Assembly (NCBI GenBank): GCA_050633205.1
Contig: JBOEGA010000031.1
Coordinates: 1-28,300 of the forward strand
DNA from: CBDHHC01 sp050633205
GTDB lineage: Bacteria; Pseudomonadota; Alphaproteobacteria; Rhizobiales; CBDHHC01
DNA length: 28,300 nucleotides
Direction of reading: 5' to 3'
Shown in pieces: positions 1-6,662 of this stretch (position 1 is the stretch's first letter; each line of letters begins with the position of its first letter). The position numbers were made by a program, and so were the translations under genes. A model generated the notes under the pieces. It was not told the origin of the DNA. It was given only the letters and a program-made list of their open reading frames with translations, and did no database searches.

Positions 1-868
1 GATTGTGATTGAAGTCGATTGATACAAGAGGCTCGTCTACATAGCTAAGCACACCTTTAAGCTCATTCTCGGCAGCTTTCTTCATTGCTGCGTTAACTTC
101 CTCAGCAGTAATCTCGCGGGAAGGAATGAACTTCAGGTCAATCATTGAAACATTCGGAGTTGGAACGCGAACAGCCGTTCCGTCAAGCTTGCCTGCAAGT
201 TCAGGTAGCACAAGGCCAACCGCTTTGGCAGCACCCGTTGAAGTCGGGATCATGGAAACTGCAGCTGCGCGTGCACGACGAGGATCTGAATGAGGCGCAT
301 CATGAATACACTGATCGCTTGTATAGGCATGAACAGTTGTCATAAAGCCCTGCTCGATTCCACAAAGCTCGTGAAGAACTTTTGCAACAGGTGCAAGACA
401 GTTAGTCGTACATGAAGCATTTGAGATAACTGTGTGATCGGCAGTCAGTTTGTCGTGGTTCACACCATACACAACTGTCAGGTCAACATCTTTACCTGGA
501 GCTGAGATAACAACTTTCTTCGCGCCAGCTTCAATATGCTTTGCTGCGTCGCCACGGCTTGTAAAGAAGCCTGTACACTCAAGCGCAATATCAACACCAG
601 CTTCACCCCATGGCAAAGCACTTGGGTCACGCTCGGAATAAACTTTGATTGAACGGCCATTGACAACAATCGCACTGCCATCAACTGCAACATCAGCATT
701 GAAAGGCCCATGAACAGAATCGTATTTTAGCAGGTGGGCTAACATGTCAGTGGAAGTAAGGTCATTTACAGCAACAACTTCAATGTCGGTGCGACCGGAC
801 TCTAGAATAGCCCGAAAAACATTACGGCCAATACGACCAAAACCGTTAATAGCAACTTTGATTGCCAT
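1..868 (-). CDS. gap: Glyceraldehyde-3-phosphate dehydrogenase, N-terminal 289 residues (3' end beyond window)
   Basis: This is NAD(P)-dependent phosphorylating GAPDH, which converts glyceraldehyde 3-phosphate to 1,3-bisphosphoglycerate in cytoplasmic central carbon metabolism. The reverse strand reads without a stop from ATG at 868 to the window edge. The protein begins MAIKVAINGFGRIGR, the Rossmann dinucleotide-binding start. It carries the catalytic-cysteine motif SNASCTTNCLAP (plus-strand positions about 385-425), followed by TTVHAYTSDQ and the RRARAAA phosphate-site region. About 45 residues of the usual ~335 are missing because the gene runs off the window. GGAGAG lies 4 bases before the ATG. 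The gene is divergent from the coiled-coil/zapA group across a 764-bp gap. Identification is from family motifs; whether it is the glycolytic or another paralogue cannot be told here. Confidence 0.97.
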   Translation of the reverse strand, partial: MAIKVAINGFGRIGRNVFRAILESGRTDIEVVAVNDLTSTDMLAHLLKYDSVHGPFNADVAVDGSAIVVNGRSIKVYSERDPSALPWGEAGVDIALECTGFFTSRGDAAKHIEAGAKKVVISAPGKDVDLTVVYGVNHDKLTADHTVISNASCTTNCLAPVAKVLHELCGIEQGFMTTVHAYTSDQCIHDAPHSDPRRARAAAVSMIPTSTGAAKAVGLVLPELAGKLDGTAVRVPTPNVSMIDLKFIPSREITAEEVNAAMKKAAENELKGVLSYVDEPLVSIDFNHN

Positions 869-1632
869 GTTTCTCTCCATATGATCTTAGATCTAATATT
901 ATATTTTGTTTATTCAGTCTTCAATTCTTTATGTAAGACTTCTCTCAACACGCACTGCGTTTAAAAAACATCCCGCATCGCTGCAAAAATACATGAAACA
1001 TCTTTTTGGTGGCTCTTACCACCCTTCGGCAGAAAAGTCTCATGAATTTATCAAGCAAAACTAAGAATATCTGATATACGCTACGATTTTTCTATCGATC
1101 TCGGCTTAGAGTGAGTGGAGATTGAGCATAGCAAGTATATAAAGTCAATTATGATCCGTTGCGTCAATTTGTGGCTCTGATTGCCTGAAGGTAAAAGATC
1201 GCATTAACTATGAGGTATTATTTGAGTAGTTTTCAGGAAGTATTTATATTATTTAAGGTGAGCACGTAACTACTGAATAAATACTTGCGTTGACCAAATA
1301 ATACGTGAGTATTTTGTGAATTAAGTGTGAAATATCCTTGGGAATATTATTTTTTATTTGATCAAATAAAAGATTTGAGTAATATTTAGTAAATACACAG
1401 TATTGATGTTATTTGTTGTTTGTATATTTATCAATACTAAGCTTGACGTTGTAATTTATTGTGGCGTTGCTTGTGGTTTATAGGCCCGGGGTGGGCTTGA
1501 GTTACATATTTCTTTCTTCCGGGAGACAGCCTTCCGGAAATTATAGGATGAACGGCAAATATATAGTCGTAACCATGAATATATTTGTGCCGTAGCTCGG
1601 GAAATTTTTTAGCAAAGTTGAGGCGATATAAA
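869..1632. other. Long AT-rich intergenic region between divergent gap and the zapA group
   Basis: I see no convincing coding frame in these 764 bases. The region is strongly AT-rich and must hold the promoters of both divergent units. A 9-bp perfect inverted repeat, AGTATTGAT/ATCAATACT (1399-1407 and 1430-1438), and a small palindrome AATACGTGAGTATT near 1300 could be regulator sites. Neither resembles a binding site I can name. Confidence 0.5.
898..924 (-). promoter_or_regulatory. Candidate gap promoter
   Basis: On the minus strand TTGAAG (919-924) is followed after 15 bases by TATAAT (898-903), 30 bases upstream of the gap start codon. The -10 is perfect, but the spacing is shorter than the preferred 17, so this is a weak to moderate call from sequence only. 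Confidence 0.35.
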
Positions 1633-1920
1633 GTGGCAAACCTATTAGAAAAGCAGGACGCATTACAGTCAGTAGTTGAAAAATTGACAGCTGCACTGGA
1701 CGGTATTGAGCAACGATTTGATACACATCTGGATGAATTCGCAAAGCATAGCGAAAGCAGCGATAATCTGATTGACGTTCAGAGAGAGCGTGAAGCTCTT
1801 AAAATGGAGCTTGATGAGGCCAGAGAACAGGCTGGCAAACTTGCAAGTGCTAATCAGGATGTTGCTAACAGACTTGATACAGTAATCAGCTCTATAAAAA
1901 CTGTTTTAGGCAACGGTTAA
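1633..1920 (+). CDS. Short coiled-coil protein upstream of zapA
   Basis: This is a 95-residue, highly charged protein that is predicted helical almost throughout: a heptad-like pattern runs from about residue 5 to 85 (KLTAALDGIEQRF, then QREREALKMELDEAREQ). It has no signal peptide or membrane segment, so it is probably cytoplasmic. I chose the GTG at 1633 because GAGG lies 7 bases upstream; an in-frame ATG at 1585 would add 16 residues that lack coiled-coil character and has no clear ribosome site. It ends 40 bases before zapA. Small coiled-coil proteins (DUF4164-like) commonly sit directly before zapA in alphaproteobacteria, which suggests a division-related role. That role is inferred from position only. 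Confidence 0.8.
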   Translation: MANLLEKQDALQSVVEKLTAALDGIEQRFDTHLDEFAKHSESSDNLIDVQREREALKMELDEAREQAGKLASANQDVANRLDTVISSIKTVLGNG

Positions 1921-1960
1921 AGCCAGCTCACATTTTTTACTTTATTCTGGGGGCTGAAAG

Positions 1961-2326
1961 ATGAGCGACGTTGCTGTCACGATAAATGGCCTTAGATATC
2001 GTCTGACTTGCGAAGAAGGAGAGCAGGAGCATGTAGCCCGTCTGGCTTCCCATATTGATGACCATGTTTTGTCAATCAAAAGAGCCGTTGGCTCAGTTGG
2101 TAATGACCGGCTTCTGGTTATGGCAGCATTAATGATTGCTGATGAATTATGGGATGCAAAAAATGAGTTGCGCGGAATGCAGACCAGAATTGATCAATCT
2201 GGATCTCCCCAGCTCCTGATGGATCTGCAGGCTTTGGTCGGAAGAGTTGAAGCAATTCAGCAGCGGTTGATAGAGCTTGATGAAGATGTGCCATACGATG
2301 ATTTCGACTATTATCAGGAGGCATGA
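1961..2326 (+). CDS. zapA: Cell division protein ZapA
   Basis: ZapA is a small FtsZ-associated protein that bundles and stabilises the Z-ring at mid-cell. The 121-residue product starts MSDVAVTINGLRYRLTCEEG, the usual N-terminal beta segment, and continues with ASHIDDHVLSIKRAVG and the family core DRLLVMAALMIADELWDA, then a C-terminal coiled coil (about residues 65-107) used for dimer and tetramer formation. The acidic tail DEDVPYDDFDYY is typical of alphaproteobacterial members. GGGGGCTGAAAG precedes the ATG. Its position just before the 6S RNA gene and the cyclo-ligase gene is a classic conserved order in proteobacteria and supports the call. Confidence 0.95.
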   Translation: MSDVAVTINGLRYRLTCEEGEQEHVARLASHIDDHVLSIKRAVGSVGNDRLLVMAALMIADELWDAKNELRGMQTRIDQSGSPQLLMDLQALVGRVEAIQQRLIELDEDVPYDDFDYYQEA

Positions 2327-2408
2327 TAATCAGAGTAGGCAGGCCGGGTATTTTCTGCAAAAAAATTTATAACAACTGATTTGACATTTGCATGCAATCA
2401 GTGTTTAT

Positions 2409-2578
2409 CAGGCGGGCTGCGGGGTTTGTTAGGAATACCGATGCTTTGGGCCTATAACTTCTCTGAGGGAGCTGACCCTGTCTGGGATCGTGGTCCCAAT
2501 CACTCGGCGCCCACCTACGCTTGTAGGGACCCAGAGGAATCACCATGTCCGACGGCCACCGCGGCTCTACCACCTCAA
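2409..2578 (+). ncRNA. ssrS: 6S RNA
   Basis: 6S RNA mimics an open promoter and binds the sigma-70 RNA polymerase holoenzyme when nutrients are short. Between zapA and the cyclo-ligase gene, where 6S is found in many proteobacteria, the sequence has the blocks I associate with alphaproteobacterial 6S: GGGAGCTGACCC (2467-2478), GGATCGTGGTCCC, GCGCCCACCT and AGAGGAATCACC (2533-2544). The ends can close: GCTGCGG at 2416-2422 pairs with CCGCGGC at 2559-2565, with one G-U pair. Exact ends are estimated. An open reading frame passes through it in frame with the downstream gene, but that is the RNA gene and not coding. Confidence 0.88.
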
Positions 2579-2642
2579 TAAAGTCGCCAGTCAGGCAGAT
2601 ATCAGGTCTTTAAGCGGCATTATAATAAATATATGTGAAGTT

Positions 2643-3236
2643 ATGCCAGACTCAGGAAATACGGTTTCTCTTGAAAAGAACCGATTGCGCAAGCAGTTAA
2701 AGCCTCAAAGAGAGAAAATTACAGATGAAGAATATCAGTCTTCAGCAGCCTTGCTTGCTTCTGCCGACCTGACCAAACTTGGCATAAATCAGAATAGTGT
2801 TATTGCAGGCTATTACCCCATTCGCCGTGAATGTAACTGCTTGCAACTGCTGGAAAATCTACATAATCAGAACATCGTGACTGCACTACCCGTCATTAGA
2901 GGTGACGAATTAAGTCTTCATTTCAGGGAATGGGCTCCTGCAGACCTGCTTATTTCCGGCCAGCTCAACATTCCTGAGCCCGATAGTAAAGCCAGGAATG
3001 TCACACCCGACATCCTTCTTATCCCATTGTTAGCATTCGATAAAAATGGATATCGTCTCGGATACGGTAAAGGTCACTACGATAGAACACTTGCAGAATT
3101 AAGAAAGAACGCTAGTGTAACTGCTGTTGGTATTGCTTACGACGCACAAGAAATACCTCAGATACCGTTCGATCAATATGACCAGCGTCTTGATTGGATA
3201 CTTACACCGTCAGGCTTGAAGAAACTAGGAGAATAA
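2643..3236 (+). CDS. 5-formyltetrahydrofolate cyclo-ligase
   Basis: This enzyme (FthC/Fau/YgfA, MTHFS family) uses ATP to convert 5-formyl-THF to 5,10-methenyl-THF, returning the storage folate to the active pool in the cytoplasm. The product of 197 residues has the N-terminal basic motif KNRLRKQLK of the nucleotide/folate site and the signature LGYGKGHYDR near residue 145, the family's G-Y-G-x-G-x-Y-D-R motif. The ATG at 2643 was chosen because the longer open frame upstream runs through the 6S RNA gene. Ribosome-site similarity is weak (GTGAAG). It is co-directional with the RNA and is followed 4 bases later by the YmdB-type gene. In E. coli the 6S transcript and this gene are co-transcribed, and the same is likely here. 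Confidence 0.94.
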   Translation: MPDSGNTVSLEKNRLRKQLKPQREKITDEEYQSSAALLASADLTKLGINQNSVIAGYYPIRRECNCLQLLENLHNQNIVTALPVIRGDELSLHFREWAPADLLISGQLNIPEPDSKARNVTPDILLIPLLAFDKNGYRLGYGKGHYDRTLAELRKNASVTAVGIAYDAQEIPQIPFDQYDQRLDWILTPSGLKKLGE

Positions 3237-3240
3237 ATCT

Positions 3241-4065
3241 GTGCGATTACTGTTTTTGGGAGATGTTGTTGGTCGCGCAGGTCGTGAAGTTATATCAAGT
3301 CAGTTACCAAGATTAAAAGAACGCTATGACCTTGATTTCGTTATTGTAAACGGTGAGAATGCTGCTGGCGGTCATGGCATAACCGAAAAAATCTACCAGG
3401 AATTTCGTGATGCAGGGGCTGATGTCGTAACCACAGGCAACCATGTCTGGGATCAGCGCGAAGCCTTGATCTTTATCGAGCGCGAACCTCGTCTGCTACG
3501 TCCCCTGAACTACCCGGCAGGAACTCCAGGCAAAGGCTGCGGTCTGTTTGAAGCCGGAAATGGTGCTCAGGTCCTCGTAATCAATGCAATGGGTCGCGTA
3601 TTTATGAATGATCTTGACTGCCCGTTCCTGGCAGTAGAACGCGAAATAGAAATGTGTGGTCTGAAAGAAGTTGCAGATGTGATATTCATTGACTTTCACG
3701 CAGAGGCCACTTCTGAAAAACAGGCCTTCGCTCACTATTTTGATGGCAGGACAACCTGTATCGTTGGAACGCATACTCATGTCCCAACCTCGGACTACCG
3801 GGTTCTCAATGGCGGAACTGGCTATATGAGTGATGTGGGCATGTGTGGGGATTATGATTCAGTCTTGGGAATGGAAAAAGACGAGCCCGTACAACGATTT
3901 ATATCAAGGATACCATCAGGTCGCTTCCAGCCTTCTTTAGGCGCACCGACTTTATGTGGATTGGCAATCGAAGTGGATGATGCAACGGGATTAGTAAAAG
4001 ACATTGAACCAGTCCGGCTCGGTGGGTGTCTGAAGTCCACCGAGCCGGACTTCTGGGTCAAGTAA
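3241..4065 (+). CDS. YmdB/TIGR00282-family metallophosphoesterase
   Basis: This is a calcineurin-like dinuclear metal phosphodiesterase; studied relatives hydrolyse 2',3'-cyclic nucleotides. The 274 residues show the metal ligands in order: GDVVG (D8), VNGENAAGG (E39, N40), TTGNHVWD (N67, H68), DFHAEATSEK (H153) and GTHTHVPTSD (H178, H180). The length is typical. The start is GTG at 3241 with AGGAG about 9 bases upstream, 4 bases after the cyclo-ligase stop, so the two are translationally close. The C-terminal VRLGG...PDFW is the usual end of the family. The last codons contain a perfect 15-bp inverted repeat (4011-4025/4037-4051), described separately. The physiological substrate in this organism is unknown. 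Confidence 0.93.
   Translation: MRLLFLGDVVGRAGREVISSQLPRLKERYDLDFVIVNGENAAGGHGITEKIYQEFRDAGADVVTTGNHVWDQREALIFIEREPRLLRPLNYPAGTPGKGCGLFEAGNGAQVLVINAMGRVFMNDLDCPFLAVEREIEMCGLKEVADVIFIDFHAEATSEKQAFAHYFDGRTTCIVGTHTHVPTSDYRVLNGGTGYMSDVGMCGDYDSVLGMEKDEPVQRFISRIPSGRFQPSLGAPTLCGLAIEVDDATGLVKDIEPVRLGGCLKSTEPDFWVK
4011..4051. repeat. Perfect 15-bp inverted repeat inside the 3' end of the ymdB-like gene
   Basis: AGTCCGGCTCGGTGG (4011-4025) and its exact complement (4037-4051) are separated by 11 bases. The stem is GC-rich and would fold strongly in RNA. There is no T-run after it (TCTGGGTCAAG follows), so it is not a standard intrinsic terminator, though it may help to end or stabilise the message. 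Because of the symmetry, both strands encode VRLGG...TEPD-like peptides. Confidence 0.9.
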
Positions 4066-4168
4066 TGAAGCATCTCGTGAAGCTATGCGGCTAAGCACTT
4101 CAGCCTGATGCTTTGCAAGTCCATGTGGCTGGACCGCTTTGACTGACGCCCTGGTCTGAAACAAGGCG

Positions 4169-4348
4169 TTAAATGCAGTGTCCTATAATCAAAGCTGCGC
4201 CTTTGATCATTTTCTCAGCAATAAGGAAGTATTTACGGAAGCGTAAAGGCTGATCGGGCGGATCTGCCTGATCAATCACATCGGAGAGGGCCTGGGGCAG
4301 AAGTAGGCTGGGTTCTCGTCCGTGTTGATCCTACTCGTCTCGTTGCAT
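4169..4348 (-). pseudogene. Possible decayed minus-strand ORF
   Basis: On the minus strand an ATG at 4348 opens a frame that meets TAG at 4331-4333 after five codons. The same frame then stays open for 53 codons to a TAA at 4169-4171 and encodes a protein-like stretch including RFRKYFLIAEKMIKGAALIIG. Just before that TAA another minus frame opens (from about 4183) and continues as NALFQTRASVKAVQPHGLA and KHQAEVLSRIASRDASLLDP toward 3991. A nonsense codon and a frameshift in one former gene would explain this. I do not recognise the family. Open frames of this length can occur by chance, so confidence is low. Confidence 0.3.
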
Positions 4349-4454
4349 TTATCTATGTATCAACCAGACCAACAGTAAGTTGGCTCTGATATGTTGATCC
4401 TATTGATACTGGATCACTACAAAATCTAAATTAAGCGTTAATGGTAAACAAAAG

Positions 4455-4470
4455 GTTAACGGCCGTTAAC
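4455..4470. promoter_or_regulatory. GTTAAC palindrome upstream of yebC, candidate operator
   Basis: GTTAACGGCCGTTAAC is a perfect 16-bp palindrome. Two more TTAA elements lie just upstream (4431-4434 and 4438-4441). CtrA of alphaproteobacteria binds paired TTAA half-sites spaced by 7 bases; here the spacing is 6 or otherwise irregular, so a CtrA site is only a suggestion. The palindrome is 240 bases before yebC. Confidence 0.4.
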
Positions 4471-4710
4471 TACTTATTTAGATTATCTGAAAAAACTACC
4501 AAATAAGCGAGATTATGTCAAAAATCACGTGTGAGAAGGTTAAGAAGCTGGATTCTGCGACACACCTATGGATTTTATTTGCGGTGACGCATATAACAAA
4601 CGAATCAAAATTATCTATGCTTGCTGGTAACGCGGATCATTCTTTCAAATTCGCTGTATGGACCAACAGCATAAGAACAACGCAATTTCTGACCAAAGTA
4701 AGAGAAGACC

Positions 4711-5454
4711 ATGGCAGGGCATTCCAAGTTTAAAAACATCATGCACAGAAAGGGCGCTCAGGACAAGAAGCGTTCGAAAATATTCTCCAAACTCTCCAAA
4801 GAGATCACCGTCGCCGCAAAAATGGGTACTCCTGACCCTGATATGAATCCGCGCCTGCGAACAGCAATTGCTGCTGCCCGCGCGCAGAATATGCCAAAAG
4901 ACAACATTGAGCGCGCAATTAAGAAAAGTCAGCAGGATGGCGAAAACTACGAAGAAGTACGCTACGAAGGCTTCGGCCCCTCTGGTGTTGGCGTTATCGT
5001 TGAAGCCTTGACTGACAACCGCAACAGAACAGCCAGTGAAGTCCGTACGATCTTTGCTAAAAATGGTGGAAACCTTGGTGAGACCGGTTCTGTATCTTTC
5101 ATGTTCGACCGTGTAGGCGCAATAGAATTCGCAGGCGACGTTGCCAGCAATGACGATATGTTCGAAGCAGCTCTTGAAGCAGGAGCAGACGACTGCGAAT
5201 CCGGTGACGATCTTCACACATTATACTGCGATGCAGAATCTCTTCACGAAGTCCTCAAGGGCCTTGAGGAAAAATTCGGTGATCCGCAGTCAGCAAAGAT
5301 CATCTGGAAACCACAGAACAATCTCGACGTAGACGATGAAAAAGGCGAAAAGCTTCTGAAACTCCTCGATCTTCTTGAAGATTCAGATGATGTCCAGAAT
5401 GTTTACGCAAACTTTGAAGTTTCAGACGAACTGATCGAAAAAATGAGCGCCTGA
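4711..5454 (+). CDS. yebC: YebC/PmpR family protein
   Basis: This cytoplasmic protein of the YebC/PmpR/TACO1 family is linked in other bacteria to transcription control (including ruv genes) and, more recently, to translation of difficult sequences. The 247-residue product starts with the family signature MAGHSKFKNIMHRKGAQDKK and contains NMPKDNIERAIKK, YEGFGPSGVGVIVEALTDNRNRT and the acidic EAGADDCE region; the length is normal. AAGAGAAG precedes the ATG. It sits 48 bases upstream of ruvC in the same direction. The yebC-ruvCAB order is widespread and supports the identity. The ATG at 4711 is fixed by the conserved MAGHS start. Confidence 0.96.
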   Translation: MAGHSKFKNIMHRKGAQDKKRSKIFSKLSKEITVAAKMGTPDPDMNPRLRTAIAAARAQNMPKDNIERAIKKSQQDGENYEEVRYEGFGPSGVGVIVEALTDNRNRTASEVRTIFAKNGGNLGETGSVSFMFDRVGAIEFAGDVASNDDMFEAALEAGADDCESGDDLHTLYCDAESLHEVLKGLEEKFGDPQSAKIIWKPQNNLDVDDEKGEKLLKLLDLLEDSDDVQNVYANFEVSDELIEKMSA

Positions 5455-5502
5455 TAACTTTGATAAACAACTCAGGGTACAGGCAATTGCAGCGGGGGTT
5501 GC

Positions 5503-6024
5503 ATGACGAAACAGATCCGTATTATCGGCATTGATCCGGGACTTCGCAATACAGGATGGGGCATCATTGAAACAGATGGTGTCCGCTTATCCTATATAGA
5601 CAGTGGTGTTATCAAGGCTGATAAAGACGAAGAGCTGGCTTTTCGCCTGCTCGAAATCTACAAGGGACTATGTTCGATATTGCACTCTTTTGCACCTCAT
5701 GAAGCGGCTGTAGAGCAGACCTTTGTAAACAAGGACGCAACTGCAACCCTGAAACTTGGCCAGGCCCGCGGAATAGCTCTCCTCGCCCCTGCCGAGGCAG
5801 GATTGCGTGTAGCCGAATATGCTCCAAACGCAGTCAAGAAAACCGTTGTCGGGTCAGGCCATGCGGATAAACATCAGGTCAGCGCAATGATGAGCTACCT
5901 CCTGCCAAAAGCAAAACCAAAAGTGCATGACGAAGTAGATGCACTGGCCATTGCGATTACCCATGCCCATCACAGACAGGTTTCCGCCCGCGTCGAGGAG
6001 CAACTCAAAAAGGCCGCATTATGA
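5503..6024 (+). CDS. ruvC: Holliday junction resolvase RuvC
   Basis: RuvC is a dimeric RNase H-fold endonuclease that cuts Holliday junctions symmetrically, acting with RuvAB. In the 173 residues the four acidic catalytic positions can be seen: D11 (IGIDPGLRNTG), E71 (AVEQTF), and D143 and D146 (VHDEVDALA). KLGQARG and YAPNAVKKTVVGSGHADK are also family motifs. The length matches the family. GGGGGTTGC lies just before the ATG, and the stop overlaps the ruvA start by four bases (ATGA), so the two are translationally coupled. Confidence 0.97.
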   Translation: MTKQIRIIGIDPGLRNTGWGIIETDGVRLSYIDSGVIKADKDEELAFRLLEIYKGLCSILHSFAPHEAAVEQTFVNKDATATLKLGQARGIALLAPAEAGLRVAEYAPNAVKKTVVGSGHADKHQVSAMMSYLLPKAKPKVHDEVDALAIAITHAHHRQVSARVEEQLKKAAL

Positions 6025-6638
6025 TTGGAAAGCTCAAAGGCATCATAGATGAAATCGGAGATGACTGGGTACTGCTGGATGTCAACGGCGTATGCTACGA
6101 AATCAGTTGTCCGTCCAGAACATTAGGCGCCCTCCCTTCAAAAGGTGAAGCCGCAACCCTGTCCATTGAAACCTATGTCCGCGAAGATCAGATCCGCCTC
6201 TTCGGTTTCAGCAATGAACAGGAGCGCACATGGTTCCGTCTTCTGCAAAGCGTCCAGGGCGTTGGTGCAAAAGTAGCGCTCGCAATCATGGGTACTCTGT
6301 CAATGACAGACCTCTCCAATGCTATTGCCACACAGGACAAGGCTATGGTTGCGCGTTCTCCCGGCGTCGGTCCAAAAGTTGCCGGCCGTATTGTTTCCGA
6401 ACTGAAAGATAAAGTCCCAGCCTTCAGCATCTCTGAAGTCATGGGCGAAACAGCAAAATCAGGTGAAGCTGCAACTCCGGCTTCTTCCGCAACCTCAGAT
6501 GCAATATCCGCACTGACAAACCTTGGTTATGCTCCCGCACAGGCCAGCGCTGCAATCGCTGCAGTCTATAAAGATGCAGGTGACGACGTAACCACAGAAA
6601 CCCTCATTCGGCTGGGCTTGAAAGAGCTTTCAAGCTAA
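6021..6638 (+). CDS. ruvA: Holliday junction branch migration protein RuvA
   Basis: RuvA binds Holliday junctions as a tetramer and loads the RuvB motor. The 205-residue protein begins MIGKLKGIIDEIGDDWVLLDVNGVCYEI (OB-fold domain), has the FGFSNEQERTWFRLLQSVQGVGAK helix-hairpin-helix, a second one at GVGPKVAGRIVSELKDK, and a C-terminal three-helix RuvB-binding domain (DAISALTNLGYAPAQASAAI). It overlaps ruvC by four bases. Unusually, ruvB does not follow; it lies 4 kb downstream after a TPR gene and a repeat region. Confidence 0.97.
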   Translation: MIGKLKGIIDEIGDDWVLLDVNGVCYEISCPSRTLGALPSKGEAATLSIETYVREDQIRLFGFSNEQERTWFRLLQSVQGVGAKVALAIMGTLSMTDLSNAIATQDKAMVARSPGVGPKVAGRIVSELKDKVPAFSISEVMGETAKSGEAATPASSATSDAISALTNLGYAPAQASAAIAAVYKDAGDDVTTETLIRLGLKELSS

Positions 6639-6662
6639 TCCTCCTCCCGAACACAAGTAATA

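Larger units (their letters stand above)
4066..4710. other. Intergenic region before yebC
   Basis: These 645 bases hold no intact gene that I accept. The left half contains the possible decayed minus-strand ORF and several short stem-forming stretches (for example GATCGGGC/GCCTGATC near 4252-4272). The right half becomes AT-rich with a TTAAC cluster at 4431-4470 and probably carries the promoter of the yebC-ruvCA unit. A 72-codon plus-strand frame at 4515-4733 overlaps the start of yebC out of frame and does not look like a protein. Confidence 0.5.

Noticed and set aside
2490..2642. N-terminal extension of the cyclo-ligase reading frame
   Set aside because: It runs through the 6S RNA gene, and its residues do not resemble the enzyme family.
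4515..4733. 72-codon plus-strand frame before yebC
   Set aside because: It overlaps the conserved yebC start out of frame, has no ribosome site and its composition is not protein-like.
4645..5217. 190-codon minus-strand frame
   Set aside because: It is antisense to yebC, whose identity is certain; the Cys/Phe-rich product looks like a shadow frame.
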